This document shows, piece after piece, positions 8,503 to 18,671 of a stretch of 64,000 nucleotides of DNA. The stretch covers positions 248,001 to 312,000 of the forward strand of contig CAWDVA010000007.1 in NCBI GenBank assembly GCA_963805645.1, given 5' to 3'. A program made the position numbers and the translations under genes. The DNA is from CAVXEH01 sp963805645 (lineage in GTDB: Bacteria > Chloroflexota > Limnocylindria > QHBO01). Every line of letters starts with the position of its first letter. The stretch's first letter is position 1. The notes below the pieces were generated by a model. It saw only the letters and a list, made by a program, of their open reading frames with translations, searched no databases and had not been told where the DNA came from.

Positions 8503-9855
8503 TCACCGGTCGCCCGTGGGACGCTCCCCTCCCTCCCGTCGACGGCGACGGAGCCGGGCGAGGCGCTCCCCGATCTGCTGCTCGAGGCCCTGGTCTGACG
8601 GCTCGTAGTAGACCTTTCCGGCGAGCTCGTCGGGGAGATACTGCTGCTCCACGTCGGCACCTTCGAAGTCGTGCGGGTACAGGTACCCCTTCCCGTACCC
8701 CTGCTCACGCGTGAGCCGCCGGTGTGACGAGGGCCGAAGGTGCAACGGAACCGGCAGACGGCCGCGCTCCTCCACGTCCGCGAGGGCGGCAAAGTACGCA
8801 CCGCCGGCCCGATTCGACTTCGGCGCCGATGCGACGAAGGCGGCGGCCTGGGCAAGCGCGTACTGCGCCTCGGGCAGCCCGATCATCTCCACCGCCTGCA
8901 TCGCCGCCACGGCGATCTGCAGCGCCCGCGGATCGGCGTTGCCCACGTCCTCGGAGGCCGCGATCACGATCCGGCGCGCGATGAAGGTGGGATCCTCCCC
9001 CGCGGCAATCATGCTCGCGCACCAGTACAGCGCCGCATCCGGATCGTTGCCGCGCATGGACTTGATGAACGCCGATGCCGCCTCGTAGTGCTGGTCCCCC
9101 ACCCGGTCGTAGGCGAGCAGCCGCTGCTGCGCCGCCTCGCTGATCCGCTCGGGACCGATGGCGTCGCCGGCGTCGGTCACCGCAGCGGCCGCCTCGAGGA
9201 TGTTCAGCGCCTGCCGGGCATCCCCGCCCGACAGGTCGAGCAGGGCCGCCATCGCGTCCTCGCCGAGCGCCACGCGGCCGCCGAGCCCGCGCTCCTCGAT
9301 CAGCGCCCGGTCCACGATGGCGTGCAGGTCGTCGGCCGAGAGCGGCTCGAGCCGGTAGATCCGCAGCCGTGAGAGGAGCGGCGAGTTGATCTCGTAGTAC
9401 GGGTTTTCGGTGGTTGCTCCCACCAGGGCAATCGTCCCGTCCTCGACGTGCGGCAGCAGCGCATCCTGCTGCGCCTTGTTGAAGCGGTGGAGCTCGTCGA
9501 TGAAGACCACCGTCCGGCCGCCCGCCTCGCGCAGGGCGCGGGCGTCGGCGACGAGCTTGCGGATGTCCGCCACGCCGCTGGTCACCGCGGAGATCTGGCG
9601 CCAGGTCCCCTCCGAGCGCTCCGCGAGGAGGCGAGCCAGGGTCGTCTTGCCGGAGCCCGGCGGGCCCCAGAGGACCATGGAGGGGATGTAGCCGGGCTTC
9701 ACGACGCGCGTGAGGGCGCCATCGGGCCCCACCAGATGGGGCTGGCCCACGAACTCGTCGAGGGTCCTGGGTCGCATGCGCGCGGCGAGCGGGGCATCCT
9801 CCGGGACCTCGTCCGGGAAGAGCGGGGCGCTGGGGACCTCGGCTCGGCGCGGCAT
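8503..9855 (-). CDS. rarA: Replication-associated recombination protein A (AAA+ ATPase)
   Basis: 450 residues, the family's usual length. N-terminal RMRPRTLDEFVGQPHLVG is the clamp-loader-like box. Walker A GPPGSGKTT spans 64-72, Walker B VVFIDELHRFN is near 116-126, and VGATTENPYYEINSPLLSR is the sensor-1 and arginine-finger region. The C-terminal tetramerisation and MgsA region has FIKSMRGNDPDAALYW and EDVGNADPRAL. RarA acts at stalled replication forks and gaps. The start codon is preceded by TAGACT with a 6-nt gap, suggesting a leaderless transcript. That hexamer contains the TAG stop of the upstream lipoprotein gene. Confidence 0.96.
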   Translation of the reverse strand: MPRRAEVPSAPLFPDEVPEDAPLAARMRPRTLDEFVGQPHLVGPDGALTRVVKPGYIPSMVLWGPPGSGKTTLARLLAERSEGTWRQISAVTSGVADIRKLVADARALREAGGRTVVFIDELHRFNKAQQDALLPHVEDGTIALVGATTENPYYEINSPLLSRLRIYRLEPLSADDLHAIVDRALIEERGLGGRVALGEDAMAALLDLSGGDARQALNILEAAAAVTDAGDAIGPERISEAAQQRLLAYDRVGDQHYEAASAFIKSMRGNDPDAALYWCASMIAAGEDPTFIARRIVIAASEDVGNADPRALQIAVAAMQAVEMIGLPEAQYALAQAAAFVASAPKSNRAGGAYFAALADVEERGRLPVPLHLRPSSHRRLTREQGYGKGYLYPHDFEGADVEQQYLPDELAGKVYYEPSDQGLEQQIGERLARLRRRRREGGERPTGDR

Positions 9856-9861
9856 CCCCAG

Positions 9862-9867
9862 AGTCTA
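9862..9867 (-). promoter_or_regulatory. -10 element for leaderless rarA
   Basis: TAGACT on the minus strand, 6 nt before the rarA ATG. Its first three bases are the stop codon of the preceding gene. Confidence 0.5.
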
Positions 9868-10215
9868 GGGTGAGGTGGCCGGGCTCGCCTGCTGCGCAGC
9901 CCACGCCCGGCACAGGGGTTCGTCGGCCGGCGCGGGCGCGCTGCCCGCGCAGCCCAGGGCCAGCAGGCGCAGGGGATCTCCACCGAGCAGCGCCTGCGGG
10001 TACCGACCGGCAGCCGCCGTCCAGTCCGGCAGGGTTCCACAGGCGTGGACCAGGTCCGCGAGCCAGTCGATCTTGTCCGGGTTCACGGCGCGCGCCACCC
10101 GCTCGGCCGCCTGCGAGAAGGCAAGCTGGCAGGTGGCGGACGTCCGGGCGCCTCCGCGAGAGCAGCCGACGAGCACCAGAACCAGCAACGCGGCTGCGGC
10201 ACGCCTGACCGGCAT
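9865..10215 (-). CDS. Small putative lipoprotein
   Basis: 116 residues with a classical lipoprotein signal: MPVRRAAAALLVLVLVGC, with the lipobox Cys at residue 18. The mature part has five further cysteines (such as TCQLAF and HACGTL), which could form disulfides outside the membrane. No family recognised. GGAGGGAG lies 8 nt before the ATG. A longer open frame continues upstream to 10887 but is antisense to the aminotransferase gene. Confidence 0.75.
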   Translation of the reverse strand: MPVRRAAAALLVLVLVGCSRGGARTSATCQLAFSQAAERVARAVNPDKIDWLADLVHACGTLPDWTAAAGRYPQALLGGDPLRLLALGCAGSAPAPADEPLCRAWAAQQASPATSP

Positions 10216-10350
10216 CGTGACAGCTCCCTCCAGACTCGTCGTGGCAAGGGTAGCGAAGCGGCACAAACCCTCGTGGGGCGGCGGCCGGAGTTGACGGTGG
10301 TACCAACGGGGGATACGCAGGTCGATGATCCGGTCGGATACTCCCCCATC

Positions 10351-10524
10351 ATGAATCCCGTCGAGACCGGACTCGTCCTCGCGGCCCTCATCGACGGCAC
10401 GGTGCTGTACGGACTCCTCCTCGCCCGGCGGCAGCACGCCCGTCGGATCGAGGCACGACTGCTGGAGTCTGCCCACCTCTACGGCCTCGTCCGCATCGCT
10501 GTCGCAGATCGCCGGGCCGCCTGA
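10351..10524 (+). CDS. Possible small single-pass membrane protein
   Basis: 57 residues from ATG at 10351: a hydrophobic helix at about 6-24 (TGLVLAALIDGTVLYGLLLA), then a basic helix. Third codon positions are about 80% G/C, near the level of neighbouring genes. A TTGACG box at 10291, 17 nt before TACGCA, could be a promoter. No good ribosome-binding site. It lies in a 390-nt stretch (10216-10606) in which I see nothing else. Could be a chance ORF. Confidence 0.4.
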   Translation: MNPVETGLVLAALIDGTVLYGLLLARRQHARRIEARLLESAHLYGLVRIAVADRRAA

Positions 10525-10592
10525 CCCGCGACCCCTGCGTCCCAGCCCACGGCCGGGTGCGGGAGTGATCGGGTGCGATCCCAGTGCGCCCC

Positions 10593-10598
10593 GTATGA
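10593..10598 (+). promoter_or_regulatory. -10 element for leaderless aminotransferase gene
   Basis: TATGAT, 8 nt before the ATG at 10607. No Shine-Dalgarno sequence is present. Confidence 0.55.
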
Positions 10599-10606
10599 TT
10601 CGGCGC

Positions 10607-11761
10607 ATGCAACAGAACCTGCGGATCCCCGGCCCGACGCCGATCCCCGACGAGGTCCTCGAGGCCCAGGCGGCGCCGATGATCGACCACCGCGGCACGG
10701 AGTTCGCCGCGATGTTCCGCGAGATCAGCGCCGGAATCGCCAGCCTGATCGGGTCGAGCGACGAGGTTCTCCTCCTCACCGGCTCCGGCTCCGGGGCACT
10801 CGAGGCGGCAGTCGTGAACACGCTCTCGCCGGGCGACCGGGTCCTCTCCGTCATCGCCGGCGGATTTGGCGAGCGCTTCGCGGCCATCGCGGAGGCGTTC
10901 GGCGCATCGGTGGACCGCCTCGAGGTACCGTGGGGGGAATCCGCAAACCCGGTCGCGGTCGCCCATCGGCTGCGTGCGGCGCCGCCCTACCGGGCCGTGC
11001 TGCTGACGCATAACGAGACGTCGACGGGCGTCACGAACCCCGTGCGCGAGCTCGCCGCCGCGATCCACGCCGAACCGACCGACCCGCTGGTCCTGGTGGA
11101 CGGGATCAGCGGCCTCGGGGCGCTGCCGTTCGAGATGGACGCCTGGGGGATCGATCTCGTGCTCAGCGCCAGCCAGAAGGCCTGGATGGCGTCACCCGGG
11201 ATTGCCATCGCCGCGGTGGGCGCCCGCGCCCGGGCGGCGGCCGACACGGCCCGGATGCCGCGCTACTACTGGGACTTCGCGCAGGCGCGCCGGTTTGCGG
11301 AGAAGGGGCAGACCCCGTGGACACCAGCCGTGAGCGTGCTGTTCGGGCTGCGGGTCGGCGTGCAGCGCCTGCTGGCCGAGGGCCGCGCGCGGACCTGGGC
11401 ACGCCACGCGGCCATCGCGGCCGGGGCGGCGGCGGGCATCGAGCGGGCGGGCCTTCGACTGGTTGCGCCGGCCGACTCCAGATCACACACCGTCACCGCC
11501 GCCTGGCTGCCGGAGGGGCTCGACTGGGCTCCGTTCAATGCCGCGATGCGGGCCAAGGGCCTGGTCATCGCTGGCGGGCAGGGGAAATGGGCCGGGCGCA
11601 TCCTGCGCTTCGGCCACATGGGCGACGTGGCCTGGGACTCCATCGGCTCCGCGATCCGGGTGCTGAGCGAGACGCTCGTTGAGTTCGGTGAGCCCGCCGA
11701 TCCGGCGGCAGCCGAGGCTGCCGGTCGGAACGCGTACGAAGCGGCGATGGCCCCCCGTTGA
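10607..11761 (+). CDS. Class V PLP-dependent aminotransferase (alanine/serine-glyoxylate type)
   Basis: 384 residues. It starts MQQNLRIPGPTPIPDEV, the usual opening of the alanine-glyoxylate / serine-glyoxylate aminotransferase family. HRGTEFAAMFREI, LTGSGSGALEAAV (cofactor phosphate binding), LVDGISGLGALPFEMDAWGID and SASQKAWMASPG (Schiff-base Lys in QKAW) follow in order. Acts on small amino acids with glyoxylate or pyruvate; the exact substrate is not decidable. Its TGA overlaps the TTG start of the phosphatase gene. An earlier ATG at 10595 lies within the promoter hexamer and is less likely. Confidence 0.92.
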   Translation: MQQNLRIPGPTPIPDEVLEAQAAPMIDHRGTEFAAMFREISAGIASLIGSSDEVLLLTGSGSGALEAAVVNTLSPGDRVLSVIAGGFGERFAAIAEAFGASVDRLEVPWGESANPVAVAHRLRAAPPYRAVLLTHNETSTGVTNPVRELAAAIHAEPTDPLVLVDGISGLGALPFEMDAWGIDLVLSASQKAWMASPGIAIAAVGARARAAADTARMPRYYWDFAQARRFAEKGQTPWTPAVSVLFGLRVGVQRLLAEGRARTWARHAAIAAGAAAGIERAGLRLVAPADSRSHTVTAAWLPEGLDWAPFNAAMRAKGLVIAGGQGKWAGRILRFGHMGDVAWDSIGSAIRVLSETLVEFGEPADPAAAEAAGRNAYEAAMAPR

Positions 11762-12444
11762 GCGGACGGCTCCTTTTCGTCCGCCACGGGATCACTGACT
11801 GGAACCGGGAGGGTCGGTTCCAGGGGCACCTCGATCCCGGCCTCGCCGACGAAGGTCGGTCGGAGGCACGCCTGGTCGCCGAGCGCATCAGCGGTGACGG
11901 CGACCTGCGACCGGCGCGCCTCATCAGCTCGCCGCTGTCCCGGGCCCGGGAGACCGCGGACATCATCGTGGCTGCCCTCGGGGACGACGACCTCCATATC
12001 GAGCTCGACGATCGGCTCATGGAAGTCGGGCAGGGCGAATGGGAAGGACGCACGCACGCGGAGCTGGCCGTGCAGGACGCCGAACGCTACGCGGCCTGGC
12101 GCAGCGCGTCCTCTGACCGCCAGCCGCCCGGCGGCGAGCCTGTGCAGGCCGCGGTCGAGCGAATCCGCGCAGCCCTCGACCAGGCGATCCGGAGCACCGA
12201 CCACGAGCGGGCCTGGCCGCTGTGCATCGCCTCGCACGGCGGCACCCTGCGGCTCGCGGCGCATGCCCTCCTGGAGATTCCCCTGGAGCGAGCGTGGCGG
12301 TTGGAGCTCGACAACGCCTCGCTGTCGATGATGGACCGCCTGAACGGCCGCTGGCGGCTGGTCACCTGGAACGACTGCGCCCACCTGCTCGGGCGCGCTC
12401 CGGCGCACGTCGACGAAGACGACGGTCAGGCCCTGGCCCTCTAG
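11758..12444 (+). CDS. Histidine phosphatase family protein (phosphoglycerate mutase-like)
   Basis: 228 residues starting with TTG overlapping the aminotransferase stop. FVRHGITDWNREGRFQGHLD carries the catalytic His of the RHG motif and the substrate-binding Arg/Asn. ISSPLSRARETADII and EVGQGEWEGRT supply the second Arg and the acid, and CIASHGGTLR the second catalytic His. Members remove phosphate from small molecules such as cobalamin or sugar phosphates. Coupled to the aminotransferase, it may act in the same pathway (for example a phosphoserine-like step), but this is inference. Confidence 0.9.
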   Translation: MSGRLLFVRHGITDWNREGRFQGHLDPGLADEGRSEARLVAERISGDGDLRPARLISSPLSRARETADIIVAALGDDDLHIELDDRLMEVGQGEWEGRTHAELAVQDAERYAAWRSASSDRQPPGGEPVQAAVERIRAALDQAIRSTDHERAWPLCIASHGGTLRLAAHALLEIPLERAWRLELDNASLSMMDRLNGRWRLVTWNDCAHLLGRAPAHVDEDDGQALAL

Positions 12445-12447
12445 CCC

Positions 12448-14760
12448 TCAGCCTCCCCGCCTTGGGATCAGCGAGCGCACGCGCCGCCGGACCGCCAGCC
12501 ATACGAACGGCACCCGCAGGCTGCGCCAGGCCGCCTGCATGCGTGCGACCGTCTCGCTCGTCATCCCCCGCCCCGAGTAGCTGCCCCAGACCTTGGCGTC
12601 GGCGATGGTGTGGATCTCCGGCCGACGCGCAGGGATCTGCTCCTCGAGCCAGCCCGCGTACTCGTAGTCTGTCTCGGAGGCGCGCTGACTCACTCCGGCG
12701 CGGTCCGCGGCCTGGAGGAGGAGCGCCCATTGCCGCTCGCCGGGCGCCAGGAAGCGCAGCCGACGGCCCGCGCGTCGCAGACGCCACCCAATGACTCCCG
12801 CCACGATGAGCAGGATGGCGAAGATGACGAGGAGGTTGCCGGCGCGGGCGTCTGCGGTGGCGGCCGGCTGATCAGTCCCACCGGCGACGGTTCCTCCGCT
12901 GATGGGGCGCAGCGACGGCTGGACGAAGATGTTGCTGGGATCCTGCCCCTCGAGCAGACCCTTGGTGGCATCCGCGCCGTTGACCGGCGGCGGCAGCGAC
13001 CGGTCGACGCCCGAATCCCGCACGAATCGCGGATTGATCGACTTCGTGGCCTCGAACGTCTGCCATCCGTAGCCGGGGAAGTACACCTGGGCCCAGACGT
13101 GGGCGTTTGACTCCTTGTACTCGTACTGGTTCGGCGCGATCGTCTCGCCGGGCGAGAAGCCGACGGCGACCCGCGCCGGCAGCCCCAGCGAGCGGGCCAT
13201 CATGGCCATCGCGGTCGCGAAGTACTGGCAATACCCACGCTGCCCGTTCCTGGTATCGAACAGGAAGAAGTCCACCAGGTCACGGTCCGCGGGTGGCGCA
13301 CCCACGTTGGTCGAGTACGACAGATCGGACGATGAGCTCAGGTAGGCGGCCAGCGCCTTGGCTTCGTCGTACGGCGTGGTGGCCTGCTTGTCGCTGACGA
13401 TCTGCCGTGCGAGCGCACGCACCTCGGGCGTGACCTTGCTGGCGTCGGTGTACAGCGCCAGCACGCTCGGCGGGTAGTCGGTCCCGGCCGTCTGCAGCTG
13501 TTTCTCGGTCACCGTGACCGGGATGGCTGCATCGATCGAGTAGCCTTCCCCCTTCCCGATGCGGTTCTGCGAGGACAGCGCGCCCAGGAACGGCTGGCCC
13601 TGGGGCTCGCTGATCACCGAGGGCGCCGTGATCCTGAGGGGAACCCCGGGGGTGAACAGGTTCCGCCCGGTGGGCTCCACGATCCTCACGGTGATGGTCT
13701 TGGCCTCGAAGCCATCCGAGGTCGAGGGCTTCTCCGGGCTGGGCCCCGGGAAGACGAGCTGGTTCCGCCCGACGGCACGGTCGCTGGCCCTGCTCGAGGT
13801 CCATCCATGCCCGGTGTAGATGTCGTACGTCGCCGTCTGCAGGTAGTAGGCATGGTCCTCCGAGACAAGGAGCACCACCGAATCGTTCGCGAACCAGCTG
13901 CCCTGGACGACGAAGCCGCTCCCGAACGAATCCCCCTTGAGCCTGGCGTTCTCGTTCGTCAGGCCGCCGAACACGGTGTCAAGTCGATCCCGCACGCCGC
14001 TCCACACCACGTCGAGGTTCTGCCACGCATCGGTGAGCGGGTGCGCGATGGCGACGCTGGTCAGCACCCAGGAGACCACGATGGTGCCGGCGATGAACGC
14101 GACGCCGGTGCGCATGATCGCAGCGGGCACCTCCACGTTCTCGTTGACGCGCCGGCGGCGCCAGCCGTCCTCCCGGGCGACGAGCGAGCCGCGCAGCCAG
14201 AGCAGCAGAGCGGCCAGGACGAAGAGGACCAGGTAGCCGATCAGGTCGATGAACGTCGCGCTCATGTTCGCCACGAGCGCGGCGCCCACCAACACGATGG
14301 CGTCGAGCACCCGGTGGTGCCGGTAGATCGTGTAGGCCGCAATGAACGCGGTGATCCACATGATCAGCCCCAGGCCGATGGCGTACGGGGTGAGCTCCGT
14401 GGGGTACCCATAGCTCAGCACGGTCCGGGTGAACTCGACGGCATCGGCGCGCAGCGCCAGCAGGCGACCGGCCTGCGAGAGTGCCGGGTAGTACTCGCCG
14501 CCGACCGCCCAGAGAACGACCCAGGTCCCGGCCAGGGCGGCGAGCGGCAGCGTGGCGACCACGCTCAGGGAAGTAAGGCCCAGGAGGAGGCCGAGCAGCG
14601 AGCCCCAGATCGCCACCGGGACGATGAAGTCGGCCTGGTCCAGCCAGCCGGCGGCCTGCACGGCCCACCCGAGGCTCAGGAGCATGACGAACAGCAGGAA
14701 GTAACTGAGCCACCCTTCCCGTGGACGCACGTAGTGACGGAGCCAGTCAGGCACGGGCAC
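12448..14760 (-). CDS. Transglutaminase-like membrane protein (TgpA family)
   Basis: 770 residues. An N-terminal block of about six hydrophobic helices (to about 235) matches the DUF3488/TgpA membrane domain. An extracytoplasmic domain follows with the transglutaminase fold: the Cys in RGYCQYFATAMAMMARSLG near 510 and the His in NAHVWAQVYF near 555. FEATKS holds a Glu where many relatives have Asp or Glu. One further helix at about 640-660 precedes a C-terminal DUF4129-like cytoplasmic tail (DYEYAGWLEEQIP). Third gene of the MoxR-DUF58-transglutaminase operon, overlapping the DUF58 gene by 14 nt. Role probably in envelope protein processing. Confidence 0.92.
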   Translation of the reverse strand: MPVPDWLRHYVRPREGWLSYFLLFVMLLSLGWAVQAAGWLDQADFIVPVAIWGSLLGLLLGLTSLSVVATLPLAALAGTWVVLWAVGGEYYPALSQAGRLLALRADAVEFTRTVLSYGYPTELTPYAIGLGLIMWITAFIAAYTIYRHHRVLDAIVLVGAALVANMSATFIDLIGYLVLFVLAALLLWLRGSLVAREDGWRRRRVNENVEVPAAIMRTGVAFIAGTIVVSWVLTSVAIAHPLTDAWQNLDVVWSGVRDRLDTVFGGLTNENARLKGDSFGSGFVVQGSWFANDSVVLLVSEDHAYYLQTATYDIYTGHGWTSSRASDRAVGRNQLVFPGPSPEKPSTSDGFEAKTITVRIVEPTGRNLFTPGVPLRITAPSVISEPQGQPFLGALSSQNRIGKGEGYSIDAAIPVTVTEKQLQTAGTDYPPSVLALYTDASKVTPEVRALARQIVSDKQATTPYDEAKALAAYLSSSSDLSYSTNVGAPPADRDLVDFFLFDTRNGQRGYCQYFATAMAMMARSLGLPARVAVGFSPGETIAPNQYEYKESNAHVWAQVYFPGYGWQTFEATKSINPRFVRDSGVDRSLPPPVNGADATKGLLEGQDPSNIFVQPSLRPISGGTVAGGTDQPAATADARAGNLLVIFAILLIVAGVIGWRLRRAGRRLRFLAPGERQWALLLQAADRAGVSQRASETDYEYAGWLEEQIPARRPEIHTIADAKVWGSYSGRGMTSETVARMQAAWRSLRVPFVWLAVRRRVRSLIPRRGG

Positions 14761-16006
14761 GCACCCTTCCGCCCAGGCGCTCGCCGAGGTCGTCCCCTGC
14801 GCGGAGCACGTGGGTCTCGATGTCGTACTCGGCGAGCGCGTGTCGGCAGGCGGCTACCTCGGCCCGGCGCGCATCACGCTCGGCGCGTCCCGCGTCGTCA
14901 TCCTCCGGCGGGTCCGGCAGGAAGGAGAAGCGATCGAGCAGCACCACGACCACGCCCACGCCCCGCCGCCGCAGCCCGGACAGGGCGCGGACCCAGTCTC
15001 TTTCCGTGGACCCGGTCACGATGCACAGCGTCATCCCCCGGCGGAGCTGCGGCAGCGTGGCGACCACGATCTCCGCGAGCGGCTGGCTGCCGTCGGCCTG
15101 GACGTTGGCCATCAGGTGCAGGATCTTCTGCTCCACGCGCGGTCCGCGGTCCGGGGTGAGCTGCTGGATCCTGCGGGCCGAGGCGGTGATCCCCACGGCC
15201 CGGTTGTCGGCGAGGGTTCGCAGGGCAATGGAAGCCGCGGCGCTCACCGCGGTCTCCACCGATGCGCTCTCGCCGGAGCCGGCATGCGCGGCGCGCTCGA
15301 GGTCGAGGACGAGCCACAGATCGGCCGCCTGCTCGAGGTCGAACTCCTTGACCTGCAGCTCGCCATGGCGGGCGCTCGAGAGCCAGTGGACCCGGTTGAT
15401 GGCGTCGCCGTGCACGTAGGGCCGAATGGTGCTCGCCAGCGGCGTGGCCGCCTCGTAGCGGCGCCGCGATGGGGAGCTGCCGTCGACCGGCGACGGCGGG
15501 AGGCGCCAGTGCGGCAGGTCGAAGACCCTGGGGAAGACCACGACCCCGGTGGGCTGCCCCACGACCATCTCGGAGCTGAACAGGCCGAACGGATCGCCGG
15601 TGCGCACTCGGAGCGCGCCGAGCCGATACGACCCGCGCCGCATGAGCGTCACCTTGGCGAGCCACTGGCGCGACGCGCCAGCGCGCACGCCGATGGCCCG
15701 GCCCGGGACCGTGGCGGGCAGCGTGGCGTCATTCCAGACCTCCAGCCACGGCTTGGTCCAGCGCGCACCGTTATCCACCCGGTAGACGGCCTGGAGGACC
15801 TCGCCGACGTGCGCCCGAGGGTTGAGGACGTGGTACCCGGCGCGCACTCCGCGAAGCCCGTTCCGCGAGTAGAACCACGAGCCGGCAAGCAGCGCAGCGC
15901 CCAGGTACATCAAGAAGAAGAGGAACGGAAGCCCGGTGCTGAACGCGGCGACGACCAGCACCGTCCCGACGAAGACGAAGCGGAGCTGTCGTGCCAGGCC
16001 GCCCAT
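14747..16006 (-). CDS. DUF58 domain protein
   Basis: 419 residues. Two N-terminal hydrophobic helices (about 10-45), then a beta-rich region. The DUF58 signature IRPYVHGDAINRVHW follows near 200, then a von Willebrand A-like fold (DLWLVLDLERA as the MIDAS-region strand). DUF58 proteins pair with MoxR ATPases and transglutaminase-like proteins, as here. GAGG lies 8 nt before the ATG. Overlaps the downstream gene, so expression is coupled. Confidence 0.9.
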   Translation of the reverse strand: MGGLARQLRFVFVGTVLVVAAFSTGLPFLFFLMYLGAALLAGSWFYSRNGLRGVRAGYHVLNPRAHVGEVLQAVYRVDNGARWTKPWLEVWNDATLPATVPGRAIGVRAGASRQWLAKVTLMRRGSYRLGALRVRTGDPFGLFSSEMVVGQPTGVVVFPRVFDLPHWRLPPSPVDGSSPSRRRYEAATPLASTIRPYVHGDAINRVHWLSSARHGELQVKEFDLEQAADLWLVLDLERAAHAGSGESASVETAVSAAASIALRTLADNRAVGITASARRIQQLTPDRGPRVEQKILHLMANVQADGSQPLAEIVVATLPQLRRGMTLCIVTGSTERDWVRALSGLRRRGVGVVVVLLDRFSFLPDPPEDDDAGRAERDARRAEVAACRHALAEYDIETHVLRAGDDLGERLGGRVRARA

Positions 16007-16028
16007 GGCGGGTTCCTCTCGATTCTCC

Positions 16029-16985
<957 letters not shown>

Positions 16986-17126
16986 CGTTCCCTCGCTTCG
17001 GCTGCTTCCGAGGGCACCGGTGGCGTCGCGGCCGCGGTCCCCTTGTGCAAGACAATACCCCAGCCCGTTACAGGACGGTTCATCCGACCCCCGAGTTCCC
17101 TCGCCGATGCGCTCCGCGGAGCCGTC

Positions 17127-18671
17127 TCAGCCCCCCGCCTGGAGCTTGAGCCACTCGGCCATCACCTTCCCGCCGATGGGGGCCGCCTTGCCGGACCCGG
17201 CGCCGCCACCCTCGACGATCACCGCGATCGCGATGGAGGGCGCCCCGCCGGTCTGGGCCGGGGCGAATCCGATGAACCACGAATGCGGTGCCAGGGTTCC
17301 GGAGCGCTGCGCGGTGCCGGTCTTGCCCGCGGTCGCCACGCCGCTGACGCCGTAGAGCTGCACCGCACCGGCTCCGGCGTAGATCCTGCCGATGGGGCCC
17401 GATACGGCGTCCACCATGGCCGAGCGCACCTCCGCCGCAGTCTGGGCGCTGACCACGCGATGACCGCCGGCGGGATCGAACCGCTCGAGCACGGTCGCCG
17501 CCGGGCCCTTGGCCGGGTTGGCAGCGTGCGTGCGAATGGCGCTGACGACGAACGGCTGGGGCATCACCCCGCCGTTGGCGATGGTCGCCGCGACCAGGGC
17601 CATCTGCATGGGGGTCACCGTGACCTGCGCCTGGCCAAAGGCCGCGGACGCGACTTCGACGTCGTCGGCGAACGACGAGCAGCCGCCATCGCCGGACGCG
17701 CGGGTCACGCGCGAGGTCGAGACCGGCAATGCTCGATCGCCGGTCCCCACGCTGAGGGGCGAGCAGAAGCCGAAGCGCTTCGCGTATTCCAGGAAGCGGC
17801 TGCCCCCCAGCTCCAGGCCCACGTGCGCGAAGAAGATGTTGCTCGAGACCTGCAGCGCCGGCGAGAGGTCCCACAGCGCCGGCCTGGTCGAGCCGAGGTC
17901 ATGCTCGGTGATCGTGAACCCGGAGACCTTGAATCCACTGGTCTCCTCCTTCGGCTGATCGGGGAACGTCGTCTTGGGCGTGATCGCCCCCGCATCGAGC
18001 GCCGAGGCAGCGGTCACCACCTTCATGATCGAGCCGGGCGTGTAGAGGCCCTGCCGGACGCGATCGATCAGCGGCTTGTCGGGGTTCGCCTGGATCGCCG
18101 CCATCGGCTGCACTGCGGTCGAGGGATCTCCTGATATGGGTGTCGCGTCGAACGTCGGGGTCGAGACGCTGGCCAGGATGGCGCCCGTGGACGGGTCGAT
18201 CGCGACCACCGCGCCGACGACTCCCTTGAGCTGCGTCGCCGCGAAGTCCTGCAGTCTCTGGTCGATGGTGAGCGACAGGTCCTTGGGCTGGGGCTGGCGG
18301 GCGAGGATGTCGTCCAGGAGGCCGCGCAGGGGGTTGGGATCGGCCTGCCCGGTCAGCAGGTCATCGTACGCACGCTCCAGCCCGGTGGTCCCGTACCGCA
18401 GGCTGGCATAGCCGATGACATGGGCGAACGCCGGATCGGTGTACGTGCGTCGCGCCAGGTTGGCCGTCACCGTGGTCGATGCCAGGAGCCTGCCATTCGC
18501 GTCGAAGATCGCGCCGCGCAGCGCGCTGCGGTGGGCGGCGATGACCTGGGGGTTGTCGGCGCGCGTGGCGAGCTGGCGGGCATCGGCGACCTGCCAGTAG
18601 GTCAGCCCGCCGGTGATCACGAGGAACGAAAGGAGCAGGTAGCCCGCGAGGCGGCGGATGTTGCCGGTCAC
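17127..18671 (-). CDS. pbpA: Class B penicillin-binding protein (PbpA-like transpeptidase)
   Basis: 514 residues, short for a class B PBP and like actinobacterial PbpA. One N-terminal membrane anchor (about 9-27), a reduced PBP-dimerisation region, then the transpeptidase domain. SxxK is at 214-217 (PGSIMK), SxN at 276-278 (VSSN) and KTG at 451-453 (AGKTGTAQ). Crosslinks peptidoglycan in the periplasmic face or outer wall zone. The GTG start overlaps the stop of the ftsW/rodA gene (GTGA), matching the obligate partnership of a SEDS glycosyltransferase with its class B PBP. Confidence 0.94.
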   Translation of the reverse strand: MTGNIRRLAGYLLLSFLVITGGLTYWQVADARQLATRADNPQVIAAHRSALRGAIFDANGRLLASTTVTANLARRTYTDPAFAHVIGYASLRYGTTGLERAYDDLLTGQADPNPLRGLLDDILARQPQPKDLSLTIDQRLQDFAATQLKGVVGAVVAIDPSTGAILASVSTPTFDATPISGDPSTAVQPMAAIQANPDKPLIDRVRQGLYTPGSIMKVVTAASALDAGAITPKTTFPDQPKEETSGFKVSGFTITEHDLGSTRPALWDLSPALQVSSNIFFAHVGLELGGSRFLEYAKRFGFCSPLSVGTGDRALPVSTSRVTRASGDGGCSSFADDVEVASAAFGQAQVTVTPMQMALVAATIANGGVMPQPFVVSAIRTHAANPAKGPAATVLERFDPAGGHRVVSAQTAAEVRSAMVDAVSGPIGRIYAGAGAVQLYGVSGVATAGKTGTAQRSGTLAPHSWFIGFAPAQTGGAPSIAIAVIVEGGGAGSGKAAPIGGKVMAEWLKLQAGG

